Assembly: GCA_021793935.1 (NCBI GenBank)
Contig: JAJYRV010000186.1
Span: 1 to 5,017, forward strand
Length of the DNA: 5,017 nucleotides
Origin: Actinomycetes bacterium
GTDB lineage: Bacteria; Actinomycetota; Actinomycetes; Actinomycetales; Beutenbergiaceae
Reading direction: 5' to 3'
Positions 1-5,017 of the stretch are shown in pieces. The notes beneath the pieces were generated by a model, which was given only the letters and a program-made list of their open reading frames with translations, searched no databases and had not been told where the DNA came from. Both the position numbers and the translations under genes were made by a program. Each line of letters opens with the position of its first letter. The stretch's first letter is position 1.

Positions 1-373
1 GCACGTCCTCCCGGGAGCGCAGCACCCGCACTCGGTGGTATTCCTCGGCGAGGTTGACGAGGTGGAAGTAGGTGGTGAACGCGCGGGCGACGGCCTCGGC
101 GCGCTCGAGGGTGAAGGTCTCCACGAGGTCTTCGGCCCGCTCGATCGCGTCGGAGTCCGATTCCGCGTACGCCTCGATCGCGAGCGAACGCAGTGCCTCG
201 ACGTCGTCAAGCAGGTCCGGGCCGCCCGATTCGGCAAGGACGACGCCGAGCAGGTCGCCCAGGAGGCGAACGTCGCCGCGGAGTTCCTCGGGCATGTCCT
301 CGGCGGCGCCGCTCCGGGATCCGGAGGCGATGGCGTGCGCTGGGGTCGGGGGAGTCGCTTGAGCTGAAGTCAT
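1..373 (-). CDS. ppc: Phosphoenolpyruvate carboxylase, N-terminal part (3' end outside window)
   Basis: The product carboxylates phosphoenolpyruvate with bicarbonate to oxaloacetate, a cytoplasmic anaplerotic reaction. Only about 124 N-terminal codons are visible; the full enzyme is usually about 900 residues, so the catalytic HPTE-type motif and the rest lie off the left edge. Recognition rests on the N-terminal helical region: after a poorly conserved 25-residue leader comes ELRGDVRLLGDLLGVVLAES, then GPDLLDDVEALRSLAIEA, then ARAFTTYFHLVNLAEEYHRV. The last corresponds to RAFSQFLNLANTAEQYH of E. coli Ppc. The ATG at 373-371 is preferred because a -10-like hexamer lies just upstream. An internal ATG at 295-293, just before PEELRGDVRLLG, is a possible alternative. 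The gene is 107 bp downstream of the MBL-fold gene on the same strand and probably has its own promoter. Confidence 0.93.
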   Translation of the reverse strand, partial: MTSAQATPPTPAHAIASGSRSGAAEDMPEELRGDVRLLGDLLGVVLAESGGPDLLDDVEALRSLAIEAYAESDSDAIERAEDLVETFTLERAEAVARAFTTYFHLVNLAEEYHRVRVLRSREDV

Positions 374-379
374 GCGACT

Positions 380-385
380 AGCCTA
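380..385 (-). promoter_or_regulatory. Candidate -10 element for ppc (leaderless start)
   Basis: The minus strand reads TAGGCT, a match to the TAnnnT pattern of actinobacterial -10 boxes. Six bases separate it from the ppc ATG, so the A of the ATG is where transcription would begin. No Shine-Dalgarno sequence stands at normal spacing; the nearest purine run (AAGGGG) is about 20 bases upstream. A -35 element is not evident. That this is a leaderless promoter is inference. Confidence 0.4.
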
Positions 386-480
386 CAAAGTTTCACCCCT
401 TGGAATTACCGGCGTCCGCATCGCGGTCCCGACCGGCCACGAACTGCGCGGTTCCGCCCTTCGCCGAGGGGTGAGCGGGG

Positions 481-1272
481 TTACAGTGTCCAGCTCGCGC
501 CGGGTTCGGCGACGTCGATCGGCCCGGCGAACTCCGTGCACGCCTCCGCCCGGATGGTCGACCGGGAGCTCCACGGCGGGATGTGGGTGAGGGCGAGACG
601 GCGCACGCCGGCTTCGCTCGCGGCCGCACCCGCGCGCCGCCCGGTGAGGTGGATGCCGCGCACGGAGTCGCGGCCCTCTTCGAAGGCGGCCTCGCACAGG
701 AACAGGTCGGCGCCCCGGGCCGCGTCGATGAGCCCGTCGCAGGAGTCGGTGTCCCCGGAGTAGGTAAGCACCCGCTCCTCGTTTCCGGTCTCGGCGGGGC
801 CGGTGATCCGCATCGCGTACGCGGGCACGGGGTGCACGACCTCGAACACCTCGATGGAAAGCGCCCCGATGTGGAAGGTCTTCCCCACCTGCCAGGTGCG
901 GAAGGTGAACGGGTAGGGCGCGACGTCGTTCTTCGGCGGTTCCTTGCAGAAGCCGGTGAGTTCACGCAGGCGGTCCTCGGTGCCCTCGGGGCCGTAGACC
1001 GGCATCGGCGGATACGGGCCGGTCGGGGCGTATTTCAGGTGCACTTCCAGCGAGGTAGTGTCGACGACGTGGTCGGCGTGCAGGTGGGACAGGAGCAGGG
1101 CATCGACCATGCCGGGATCGAGGTAACGCGAGAGCTGCCCGTAGGCGCCCGAGCCCATATCGAGCACGACGGAGGTGATCTTGCCGGCTTCTTCGGCTTG
1201 CACGAGGTAGCAGGACGCGGCGGATTCCGGGCCGGATACCGAACCGGAGCTGCCGATGACCGTGATCAGCAT
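481..1272 (-). CDS. MBL-fold metal-dependent hydrolase, Rv1339-like (putative cyclic-nucleotide phosphodiesterase)
   Basis: This 263-residue cytoplasmic protein (no signal peptide seen) has the metallo-beta-lactamase fold. It opens with the strand [11 protein letters not shown], has LDMGSG at about 37-42, and carries the metal motif SHLHADH with H63, H65, D67 and H68. Further probable ligands are H147 (VVHPVPAYA), D174 (YSGDTDSCD) and H230 (LTHIPPW). The C-terminal pattern ([26 protein letters not shown]) closely follows M. tuberculosis Rv1339, which has been reported to be an atypical class II cAMP phosphodiesterase and, as here, lies directly after murI. Transfer of that activity is inference; RNase Z-type or other phosphodiesterase activity is the alternative. 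The ATG at 1272-1270 is chosen because the fold starts there and an AGGAG lies 5 nt upstream. The start overlaps the murI stop by 7 bases, implying coupled translation. Confidence 0.9.
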   Translation of the reverse strand: MLITVIGSSGSVSGPESAASCYLVQAEEAGKITSVVLDMGSGAYGQLSRYLDPGMVDALLLSHLHADHVVDTTSLEVHLKYAPTGPYPPMPVYGPEGTEDRLRELTGFCKEPPKNDVAPYPFTFRTWQVGKTFHIGALSIEVFEVVHPVPAYAMRITGPAETGNEERVLTYSGDTDSCDGLIDAARGADLFLCEAAFEEGRDSVRGIHLTGRRAGAAASEAGVRRLALTHIPPWSSRSTIRAEACTEFAGPIDVAEPGASWTL

Positions 1273-2117
1273 GGATTCTCCTGAAAGTCGCCAATGGGGA
1301 TTTCGCCGGTGACGGGCGCAGCGGGTTCCGCCCCCACTTCCGGGCCCAGAAACCGGTGGGCAAGGGTGGTGAACGCGTCGGGGTCGCCGGTGGCGAGGAA
1401 TGAGTATTCGGGCCGGGCGGCGGCGTCGGCGGCCCGGCCGGTGTTGAGCAGGGTGCGGAAGACGTCCTTGGCGGTTTCCTCCGCGGAGGACACGAGCGTG
1501 ACCTCCTCTCCCATGACGTAGGAGATCACCCCGGTGAGCAGCGGGTAGTGGGTGCAGCCGAGCACGAGGGTGTCGACGCCCGCGGCGACCATCGGCGCGA
1601 GGTACTCCTCCGCCGACTCGAGCACCTCGGGCCCCGAGGTGATGCCACGCTCGACGAACTCCACGAACCGCGGCGCCGACCCGATTGTGAGTTCCGTGGC
1701 CGAACCGGCGCGGGCGAAGGCCGCCGGGTAGGCGCCGGAGGAAACGGTCGCCTCGGTGGCGACCACTCCGACCTTGCCGCTGCGGGTCGCCGCGATCGCC
1801 CGCCGCACCGCGGGGTTGATCACCTCGACCACCGGAACCCCGAGTTCGCTTTCGTACCGATCCCGGGCTTCGGCGGGCAGCGCGGCCGAGGCGGAATTGC
1901 ACGCGACGACGAGGAGCTTCACCCCCGTTTCCACGAGCCGATCCATGATCGCGAGCGCGTGGTCACGCACCTGATCGAGGGGCTTGGGGCCATAGGGCGC
2001 GTTCGCGGTGTCCCCGATGTAGATCAGGGACTCGGCGGGCAGTTGATCGATCACCGCGCGAGCAACGGTGAGGCCGCCAACGCCGGAATCAAAGATGCCT
2101 ATGGGAGCCGCGCTCAT
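1266..2117 (-). CDS. murI: Glutamate racemase
   Basis: The enzyme interconverts L- and D-glutamate without cofactor, supplying D-Glu for the peptidoglycan stem peptide. The 283-residue product has the normal family length. It shows [16 protein letters not shown] with catalytic-site D10 and S11, [12 protein letters not shown] at 32-43, the first catalytic cysteine C73 in VVACNSASA, and the second, C188, in LGCTHYPLL with H190. The usual GT before the AT-V-SGAY segment is AT here (A120-T121), and the cysteine common in the ACPRFVE-type segment is absent (SAPRFVE, 147-153); neither is a catalytic residue. The ATG at 2117 is preferred over an in-frame ATG at 2156 because the family begins a few residues before the GIFDSGVGG strand. 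Its stop overlaps the start of the MBL-fold gene. It lies 98 bp after the DUF2017 gene, so it may be read from the clpS operon, from a local promoter, or both. Confidence 0.97.
   Translation of the reverse strand: MSAAPIGIFDSGVGGLTVARAVIDQLPAESLIYIGDTANAPYGPKPLDQVRDHALAIMDRLVETGVKLLVVACNSASAALPAEARDRYESELGVPVVEVINPAVRRAIAATRSGKVGVVATEATVSSGAYPAAFARAGSATELTIGSAPRFVEFVERGITSGPEVLESAEEYLAPMVAAGVDTLVLGCTHYPLLTGVISYVMGEEVTLVSSAEETAKDVFRTLLNTGRAADAAARPEYSFLATGDPDAFTTLAHRFLGPEVGAEPAAPVTGEIPIGDFQENPC
1278..1282 (-). promoter_or_regulatory. Ribosome binding site of the MBL-fold gene
   Basis: The minus strand reads AGGAG, 5 nt before the ATG at 1272-1270 and inside the last codons of murI. It fixes the start of the MBL-fold gene; the same frame stays open much further upstream but only as an out-of-frame reading of murI. 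It is the clearest Shine-Dalgarno sequence in the window. Confidence 0.75.
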
Positions 2118-2125
2118 AACATTTG

Positions 2126-2131
2126 AGGCTA
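2126..2131 (-). promoter_or_regulatory. Weak candidate -10 element for murI
   Basis: The minus strand reads TAGCCT, ending 8 bases before the murI ATG. It fits TAnnnT, and there is no Shine-Dalgarno sequence near the ATG, so a nearly leaderless transcript is possible. Spacing is slightly long and no -35 is evident, making this the weakest of the four such sites in the window. Confidence 0.25.
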
Positions 2132-2161
2132 ATGCCCCCAGCCGCTCCGCACCCATGGTCT

Positions 2162-2207
2162 AGAGCCGATTGTGGGCAGGTTCACCTCAGCGCTGTGGCA
2201 CGGCTCT
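2162..2207. repeat. 7-bp perfect inverted repeat in the DUF2017-murI gap
   Basis: AGAGCCG at 2162-2168 is the exact reverse complement of CGGCTCT at 2201-2207, with 32 bases between the arms. It sits just after the DUF2017 stop in the 98-bp gap before murI. The arms are short and the loop is long, and no T-run follows, so it does not look like an intrinsic terminator. It could be chance or a weak regulatory site. Confidence 0.3.
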
Positions 2208-2215
2208 CTCCCTCC

Positions 2216-2818
2216 TCACCGCGCGCTCATCATCGCACTCAGCAGCGACTCCTGCAGCCAGGTGAGGGCGGAGTAGATCTGCCCGAGGGCGAACTCGGTG
2301 TAGTCCTCACTCGCATCCCCTTCGGGGCCGGCGCGGTTGTACACCTCCTCGGCGTCCTCCTCCGATTCGATGCCGAGCCGGGTCGCGAGCACGAGGCGCA
2401 CATCGGTGAGCCCGGCGACCCACTCCCCCGCCTCGTTCACCGGCACGTACAGGCGCACGCCGGGCCCGCGCAGCGCGTGTACCCATTTGCGCAGCCGTTC
2501 CACCTTCGTCGCCCGGATGTCTCCTTCGGTGAGGCGGCGGAACTCGTTCGCGCTCTCCTCATCCTCGTACGCGCTGGGCAGCAGCCGCGCGAGCGCGGGA
2601 TCGAGGGGCTCCCCGATCTGCTCCTCGGGCAGGTCGCGCAGGAACTCCTCCACGGACTTCTCCGCCGAGGTGAGCCCGCTCTCCCCCTCGCCCTCCTCTT
2701 TGCGCAGGTCCACCCCGAGCAGCAGGGCGGTGTCGGCGAACATGCCCGAAAGGATTCGCTTCTCGACATCGTCGACCTCCGCCACGAACATCGTCTGCTC
2801 TCGTCGAAAACCCCTCAC
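2216..2818 (-). CDS. DUF2017 family protein encoded next to clpS
   Basis: This 200-residue soluble protein matches the actinobacterial DUF2017 family, which is typically encoded directly after clpS (Rv1332 in M. tuberculosis). The opening [23 protein letters not shown] is the typical start, followed by helical, acidic sequence. A central [13 protein letters not shown] / [22 protein letters not shown] segment (about 70-115) and a C-terminal [21 protein letters not shown] / [21 protein letters not shown] segment are the recognisable blocks. No catalytic motif, signal peptide or membrane segment is seen, and the biochemical role is unknown. The GTG at 2818-2816 is chosen over an in-frame ATG at 2839 because it forms a GTGA overlap with the clpS stop and has GGAG 5 nt upstream. 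The context suggests a role connected with ClpS or Clp-dependent proteolysis, but this is inference only. Confidence 0.88.
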   Translation of the reverse strand: MRGFRREQTMFVAEVDDVEKRILSGMFADTALLLGVDLRKEEGEGESGLTSAEKSVEEFLRDLPEEQIGEPLDPALARLLPSAYEDEESANEFRRLTEGDIRATKVERLRKWVHALRGPGVRLYVPVNEAGEWVAGLTDVRLVLATRLGIESEEDAEEVYNRAGPEGDASEDYTEFALGQIYSALTWLQESLLSAMMSAR

Positions 2819-3099
2819 GCGGACTCCATCGTTGCCCACAGGCCGTAGTTGTGCATCGCCTGAACATCCATCTCGACCTTCTCCCGCGAGCCGGAGGAGA
2901 CGGCGGCCTTGCCGTCATGGTGCACCTGCAGCATGAGGGAGCGCGCCTTGGCCTCGCTGTAACCGAAGTAGGTCTGCAGCACGTACGTCACGTACGTCAT
3001 GAGGTTGACCGGGTCGTCCCACACGATGCAGCTCCACACCGGCTCCATGGCCAGCGTGGGCTCCTCAACCGTCTCCTGCTCCGGAATCGCCACGTTCAT
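2815..3099 (-). CDS. clpS: ATP-dependent Clp protease adaptor ClpS
   Basis: ClpS binds N-degron substrates (large hydrophobic N-terminal residues) and passes them to the N domain of the ClpA/ClpC unfoldase for degradation by ClpP. The product of 94 residues is of normal length. It has an extended acidic N-terminus (1-20), then the ClpS core: [20 protein letters not shown] (26-45) with the acidic pair D28-D29 that contacts the substrate N-terminus, [20 protein letters not shown] with the pocket histidine region H60-H61, and the C-terminal [22 protein letters not shown]. The LWATM ending is typical of actinobacterial members. The ATG at 3099 is preferred; an in-frame GTG at 3108 overlaps a -10-like hexamer and has no ribosome binding site. 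It is the first gene of the minus-strand run and is coupled to the DUF2017 gene by a GTGA overlap. Confidence 0.96.
   Translation of the reverse strand: MNVAIPEQETVEEPTLAMEPVWSCIVWDDPVNLMTYVTYVLQTYFGYSEAKARSLMLQVHHDGKAAVSSGSREKVEMDVQAMHNYGLWATMESA
2824..2827 (-). promoter_or_regulatory. Ribosome binding site of the DUF2017 gene, inside clpS
   Basis: The minus strand reads GGAG within the antepenultimate and neighbouring codons of clpS, 5 nt before the GTG start at 2818. It supports that GTG over the upstream in-frame ATG. Confidence 0.55.
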
Positions 3100-3106
3100 A
3101 GCCAAC

Positions 3107-3112
3107 ACCCTA
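3107..3112 (-). promoter_or_regulatory. Candidate -10 element for the clpS operon
   Basis: The minus strand reads TAGGGT (TAnnnT), ending 7 bases before the clpS ATG at 3099, which would place the transcript start at or next to the ATG. An AGGG within the same stretch, 8 nt from the ATG, could instead serve as a Shine-Dalgarno sequence. No good -35 is seen. The whole divergent region to pncB is only 59 bp. Confidence 0.4.
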
Positions 3113-3145
3113 ACGAGGTATTGGGTAAAGATCCGTGCGCCCCAC

Positions 3146-3151
3146 TAAATT
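3146..3151 (+). promoter_or_regulatory. Candidate -10 element for pncB (leaderless start)
   Basis: TAAATT, the most AT-rich stretch of the divergent region, ends 7 bases before the pncB ATG at 3159, so transcription would start at about the ATG. A TTGGGT at 3121-3126 could be the -35, although its 19-bp spacing is long. A purine run (GTGGGG) directly abuts the ATG, too close for a normal ribosome binding site. Confidence 0.45.
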
Positions 3152-3158
3152 GTGGGGT

Positions 3159-4523
3159 ATGTCTGCATTTTCGCCTACGACGGCGCTGCTCACCGACCGC
3201 TACGAACTCACCATGCTGCAAGCCGCCCTCGCCGCGGGCACCGCGCACCGCAAATCGGTGTTCGAGGTCTTCACCCGCCGCCTCCCCGCCGGCCGGCGCT
3301 ACGGCGTGTTCGCGGGAGTGGGCCGGGTGCTCGATGCGGTGAAGAACTTCCGGTTCGACGACGCCGAACTGCGCTACCTGCACGACAACGGCGTGGTCGA
3401 CCAGCCTACGCTGGACTACCTCGCGGACTACAAGTTCGAGGGCAACATCTACGGGTATGCGGAAGGGGAAGTGTTCTTCCCCGGCTCGCCGCTGCTCGTG
3501 GTGGAGGCGGACTTCGCCCAAGGGGTGCTGCTGGAAACCGTGATCCTGTCCATCCTCAACTACGATTCGGCCGTCGCCTCCGCCGCCTCGCGGATGACCT
3601 CGGCCGCCGGCAGCCGGCCCTGCCTGGAGATGGGCGGGCGCCGGGCGCACGAGCAGGCCGCGGTGGCCGCTGCCCGCGCCTCGATCGTTGCCGGGTTCAC
3701 CGGCACCTCCAACCTCGAGGCCGGCCGCCAGTACGGAATTCCCACGATCGGCACGGCCGCGCACGCCTTCACCCTCCTGCACGATTCGGAGGAGGAGGCC
3801 TTCGCCGCGCAGATCGAGGCCTACGGCACGCAGACCACCCTCCTCGTGGACACCTACGACATCCCCGAAGGGGTACGCCGAGCGATCAACGCCGCTGGCA
3901 CCGATCTGGATTCCGTTCGGCTCGACTCCGGTGACCTCGGGGTCGTCGCCCGGGAGGTTCGCGAGCAACTCGATGCCCTGGGCGCGGCGGGCACGAAGAT
4001 CGTCGTGTCCTCCGACCTCGACGAATACGCCATCGCCGCCCTCGCGGTTGCCCCGGTGGACTCCTACGGTGTCGGCACCTCGGTTGTCACCGGCTCCGGC
4101 GCCCCCACGGCCTCGATGGTCTACAAATTGGTGCTCCGGGAAGGGGCGAGCGGCGAGATGGAGTCGGTGGAGAAGGCCTCCTCTTCGAAGGCTTCCGTGG
4201 GCGGGCGCAAGACCGCGGCGCGCCGCCTCGACGCTTCCGGGCGGGCGAGTGAGGAACTCGTCATCGCCGGAGCTGACGCCTCCTTCGACCTCGCCGCGTG
4301 GGCCACCGGCACGATCGACCCCACCGAGGACGACGACGCCGAGCTGCGCCCGCTGCACGTTCCACTCATCGTCGAGGGCGAAATTGATGCGCAATACGCC
4401 GGCGCCGGCGGCGTCACGCTCGCGGCCTCCCGCCACCACGCTTCCCGCGGCGAACTCGGGCCGGCGGCCCGCCGCCTCTCCTCCGGGGACCCGGCCATCC
4501 CCACCACTCACGTGCAGGTCTAG
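3159..4523 (+). CDS. pncB: Nicotinate phosphoribosyltransferase
   Basis: The enzyme joins nicotinate to PRPP with ATP hydrolysis to give nicotinate mononucleotide, the first step of the Preiss-Handler NAD salvage route, in the cytoplasm. The 454-residue product has normal length for the actinobacterial type. It starts with LLTDRYELTM (10-19), then FEVFTRRLPAGRRYGVFAG (35-53), FFPGSPLLVVE (106-116), LETVILSILNYDSAVASAA (125-143) and FTGTSNLEAG (180-189). The phosphorylated histidine is H202 in IGTAAHAF, followed by VRLDSGDLG (253-261) and DSYGVGTSVVTG, which bind the phosphoribosyl and phosphate groups. The ATG at 3159 is chosen over an in-frame ATG at 3135 because the family begins about ten residues before LLTDRYELTM and a -10-like hexamer lies between the two. 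It is divergent from clpS, as pncB1 is in M. tuberculosis. Confidence 0.97.
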   Translation: MSAFSPTTALLTDRYELTMLQAALAAGTAHRKSVFEVFTRRLPAGRRYGVFAGVGRVLDAVKNFRFDDAELRYLHDNGVVDQPTLDYLADYKFEGNIYGYAEGEVFFPGSPLLVVEADFAQGVLLETVILSILNYDSAVASAASRMTSAAGSRPCLEMGGRRAHEQAAVAAARASIVAGFTGTSNLEAGRQYGIPTIGTAAHAFTLLHDSEEEAFAAQIEAYGTQTTLLVDTYDIPEGVRRAINAAGTDLDSVRLDSGDLGVVAREVREQLDALGAAGTKIVVSSDLDEYAIAALAVAPVDSYGVGTSVVTGSGAPTASMVYKLVLREGASGEMESVEKASSSKASVGGRKTAARRLDASGRASEELVIAGADASFDLAAWATGTIDPTEDDDAELRPLHVPLIVEGEIDAQYAGAGGVTLAASRHHASRGELGPAARRLSSGDPAIPTTHVQV

Positions 4524-4561
4524 CCCGGCGCTGGATTCCCGGCCCGCCGCTGGATGCGCCG

Positions 4562-4642
4562 CCGACAATGACATCAGGGTTGCGATTCTGGGCGAAACCA
4601 ACCCCAACTCCATTCTCGAACAACCCCAATGTCATTCTCGAC
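4562..4642. repeat. Intergenic repeat: two direct and one inverted copy of a ~22-bp unit
   Basis: On the minus strand two adjacent 22-bp units (plus-strand 4621-4642 and 4599-4620) match at 18 of 22 positions; both contain TCGAGAATG and end in GGGGTTG. A third copy in the opposite orientation, 4562-4582, matches the first at 17 of 21. As a result AATGACATCAGGGTTG (4567-4582) faces CAACCCCAATGTCATT (4621-4636) as a 16-bp inverted repeat with two mismatches. In RNA read from the minus strand both mismatches become G-U pairs, giving a continuous stem with a 38-nt loop. It lies between two convergent genes. No T-run flanks it, so an intrinsic terminator is not clearly supported; a REP-like or mobile-element remnant is an alternative. 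Confidence 0.7.
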
Positions 4643-4665
4643 CCCGTTTCGCGCCGCGAACAGGC

Positions 4666-5017
4666 TCACAGCCTCAACGCCGCACGCACCTGCGCCGCGA
4701 TCCGCCCGGTTCCCAGGTCCCGGGACGTGAACCGCAGTGGGGTGTGCCGTCCGTGCAGCACGATGCGGTTCTGTCGGCTGCGGTCATGGAATAACGCTTC
4801 GGGTGCGCTGTGAACGTCGAACCCATCGACTTCAGCCAGCACCCACGTGCCGTCCCCGCGCCGCCACCCCAAATCGCCGCGGGCGATGAAGGTACCGCCG
4901 CGTTCCCGCAACACCACCTGCAGGTCGGTGGGCGGCACCCCCTCCCGAACGCACTCCAGCCGCACCTTCGTCTCGATCGGCGACGCAGCACGCCCGTCTA
5001 CCAGCCTCCAGCACGGG
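4666..5017 (-). CDS. DUF559-like endonuclease-domain protein, C-terminal part (5' end outside window)
   Basis: The last 116 codons are visible; the frame stays open to the right edge, so the start lies outside. The sequence matches the C-terminal PD-(D/E)XK, Vsr-like domain found in actinobacterial DUF559 proteins, often behind an AbiEi-type winged-helix N-terminus. Numbered from the first visible residue, SPIETKVRL has E15, IARGDLGW has D48, and VLAEVDGFDVHS has E62 and D64, forming the expected active-site set with D in place of the usual K. DRSRQNRIVLHGRHTPLRFTSRDL is the conserved helix and last strand. Its substrate is unknown; such proteins are annotated as endonuclease-domain or type IV toxin-antitoxin-like proteins without proof. 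A GTG at 4965 could be read as a start but falls inside the domain. It is convergent with pncB, with the repeat between them. Confidence 0.8.
   Translation of the reverse strand, partial: PCWRLVDGRAASPIETKVRLECVREGVPPTDLQVVLRERGGTFIARGDLGWRRGDGTWVLAEVDGFDVHSAPEALFHDRSRQNRIVLHGRHTPLRFTSRDLGTGRIAAQVRAALRL

Noticed and set aside
35..367. Plus-strand open frames across the left edge
   Set aside because: The minus strand here clearly encodes the N-terminus of PEP carboxylase, so the plus-strand readings are shadows.
374..480. Possible terminator between the MBL-fold gene and ppc (short CCGC/GCGG and CCT/AGG pairings near 455-480)
   Set aside because: The stems are short and interrupted and no T-run follows on the minus strand, so an intrinsic terminator cannot be supported.
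583..1284. 233-codon plus-strand open frame opposite the MBL-fold gene (and similar plus-strand frames at 1548-2126 and 2123-2848)
   Set aside because: They are shadows of the minus-strand murI, MBL-fold and DUF2017 genes, with no recognisable domains and Gly/Arg/His-biased composition.
1273..1902. N-terminal extension of the MBL-fold protein by up to 210 residues in the same open frame
   Set aside because: The extension is an out-of-frame reading of murI with Arg/Gly-rich composition; the strong AGGAG and the fold both place the start at 1272.
2981..2998. Perfect 9-bp tandem duplication (ACGTACGTC twice)
   Set aside because: It lies in clpS and encodes the family-conserved TYVTYV segment, so amino-acid repetition plus codon bias explains it.
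4527..4560. GC-rich stretch after the pncB stop with GGCGC/GCGCC arms and a repeated CGCTGGAT (4529-4536, 4548-4555) as a possible terminator
   Set aside because: The arms are only 5 bp with a 24-base loop and no T-run follows, so it is indistinguishable from chance in this base composition.
3096..4613. 505-codon open frame on the minus strand opposite pncB
   Set aside because: The product is low-complexity Gly/Arg/Glu/Val-rich sequence without domain features, lying antisense to a gene with every family motif intact. Long antisense frames are expected in GC-rich DNA with strong third-position bias.

Overview
The window comes from a GC-rich chromosome with strongly GC-biased third codon positions, and its gene content and order point to an actinobacterium. 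The order clpS, DUF2017 gene, murI, metallo-beta-lactamase (MBL)-fold gene, with a divergent nicotinate phosphoribosyltransferase gene beside clpS, follows the Mycobacterium tuberculosis neighbourhood Rv1330c to Rv1339 as I recall it. The block here is compact: the mec/cysO/cysM/rhomboid genes that separate the DUF2017 gene from murI in mycobacteria are absent. I cannot name the genus.

Layout. Bases 1-373 (minus) are the 5' part of a phosphoenolpyruvate carboxylase gene that runs off the left edge. Bases 481-1272 (minus) encode an MBL-fold hydrolase of the Rv1339 type, whose start overlaps the stop of murI (glutamate racemase, 1266-2117, minus). After a 98-bp gap come a DUF2017 gene (2216-2818, minus) and clpS (2815-3099, minus), joined by a 4-base GTGA overlap. 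A 59-bp divergent intergenic region separates clpS from pncB (3159-4523, plus). Bases 4524-4665 are non-coding and hold a three-copy ~22-bp repeat that forms an imperfect inverted repeat. Bases 4666-5017 (minus) encode the C-terminal part of a DUF559-like endonuclease-domain protein that enters from the right edge.

Functional reading. ClpS delivers N-degron substrates to the ClpAP/ClpCP protease. MurI makes D-glutamate for peptidoglycan. PncB salvages nicotinate into the NAD pool. PEP carboxylase replenishes oxaloacetate. The MBL protein may be a cyclic-nucleotide phosphodiesterase by analogy with Rv1339. The genes are mostly housekeeping and the two stop/start overlaps imply translational coupling. 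I see no mobile element, CRISPR array, tRNA/rRNA or obvious novel multi-gene system. The points most worth following up are the intergenic repeat, a set of -10-like hexamers placed 6-8 nt before start codons (suggesting leaderless mRNAs), and the tight clpS/DUF2017 coupling.
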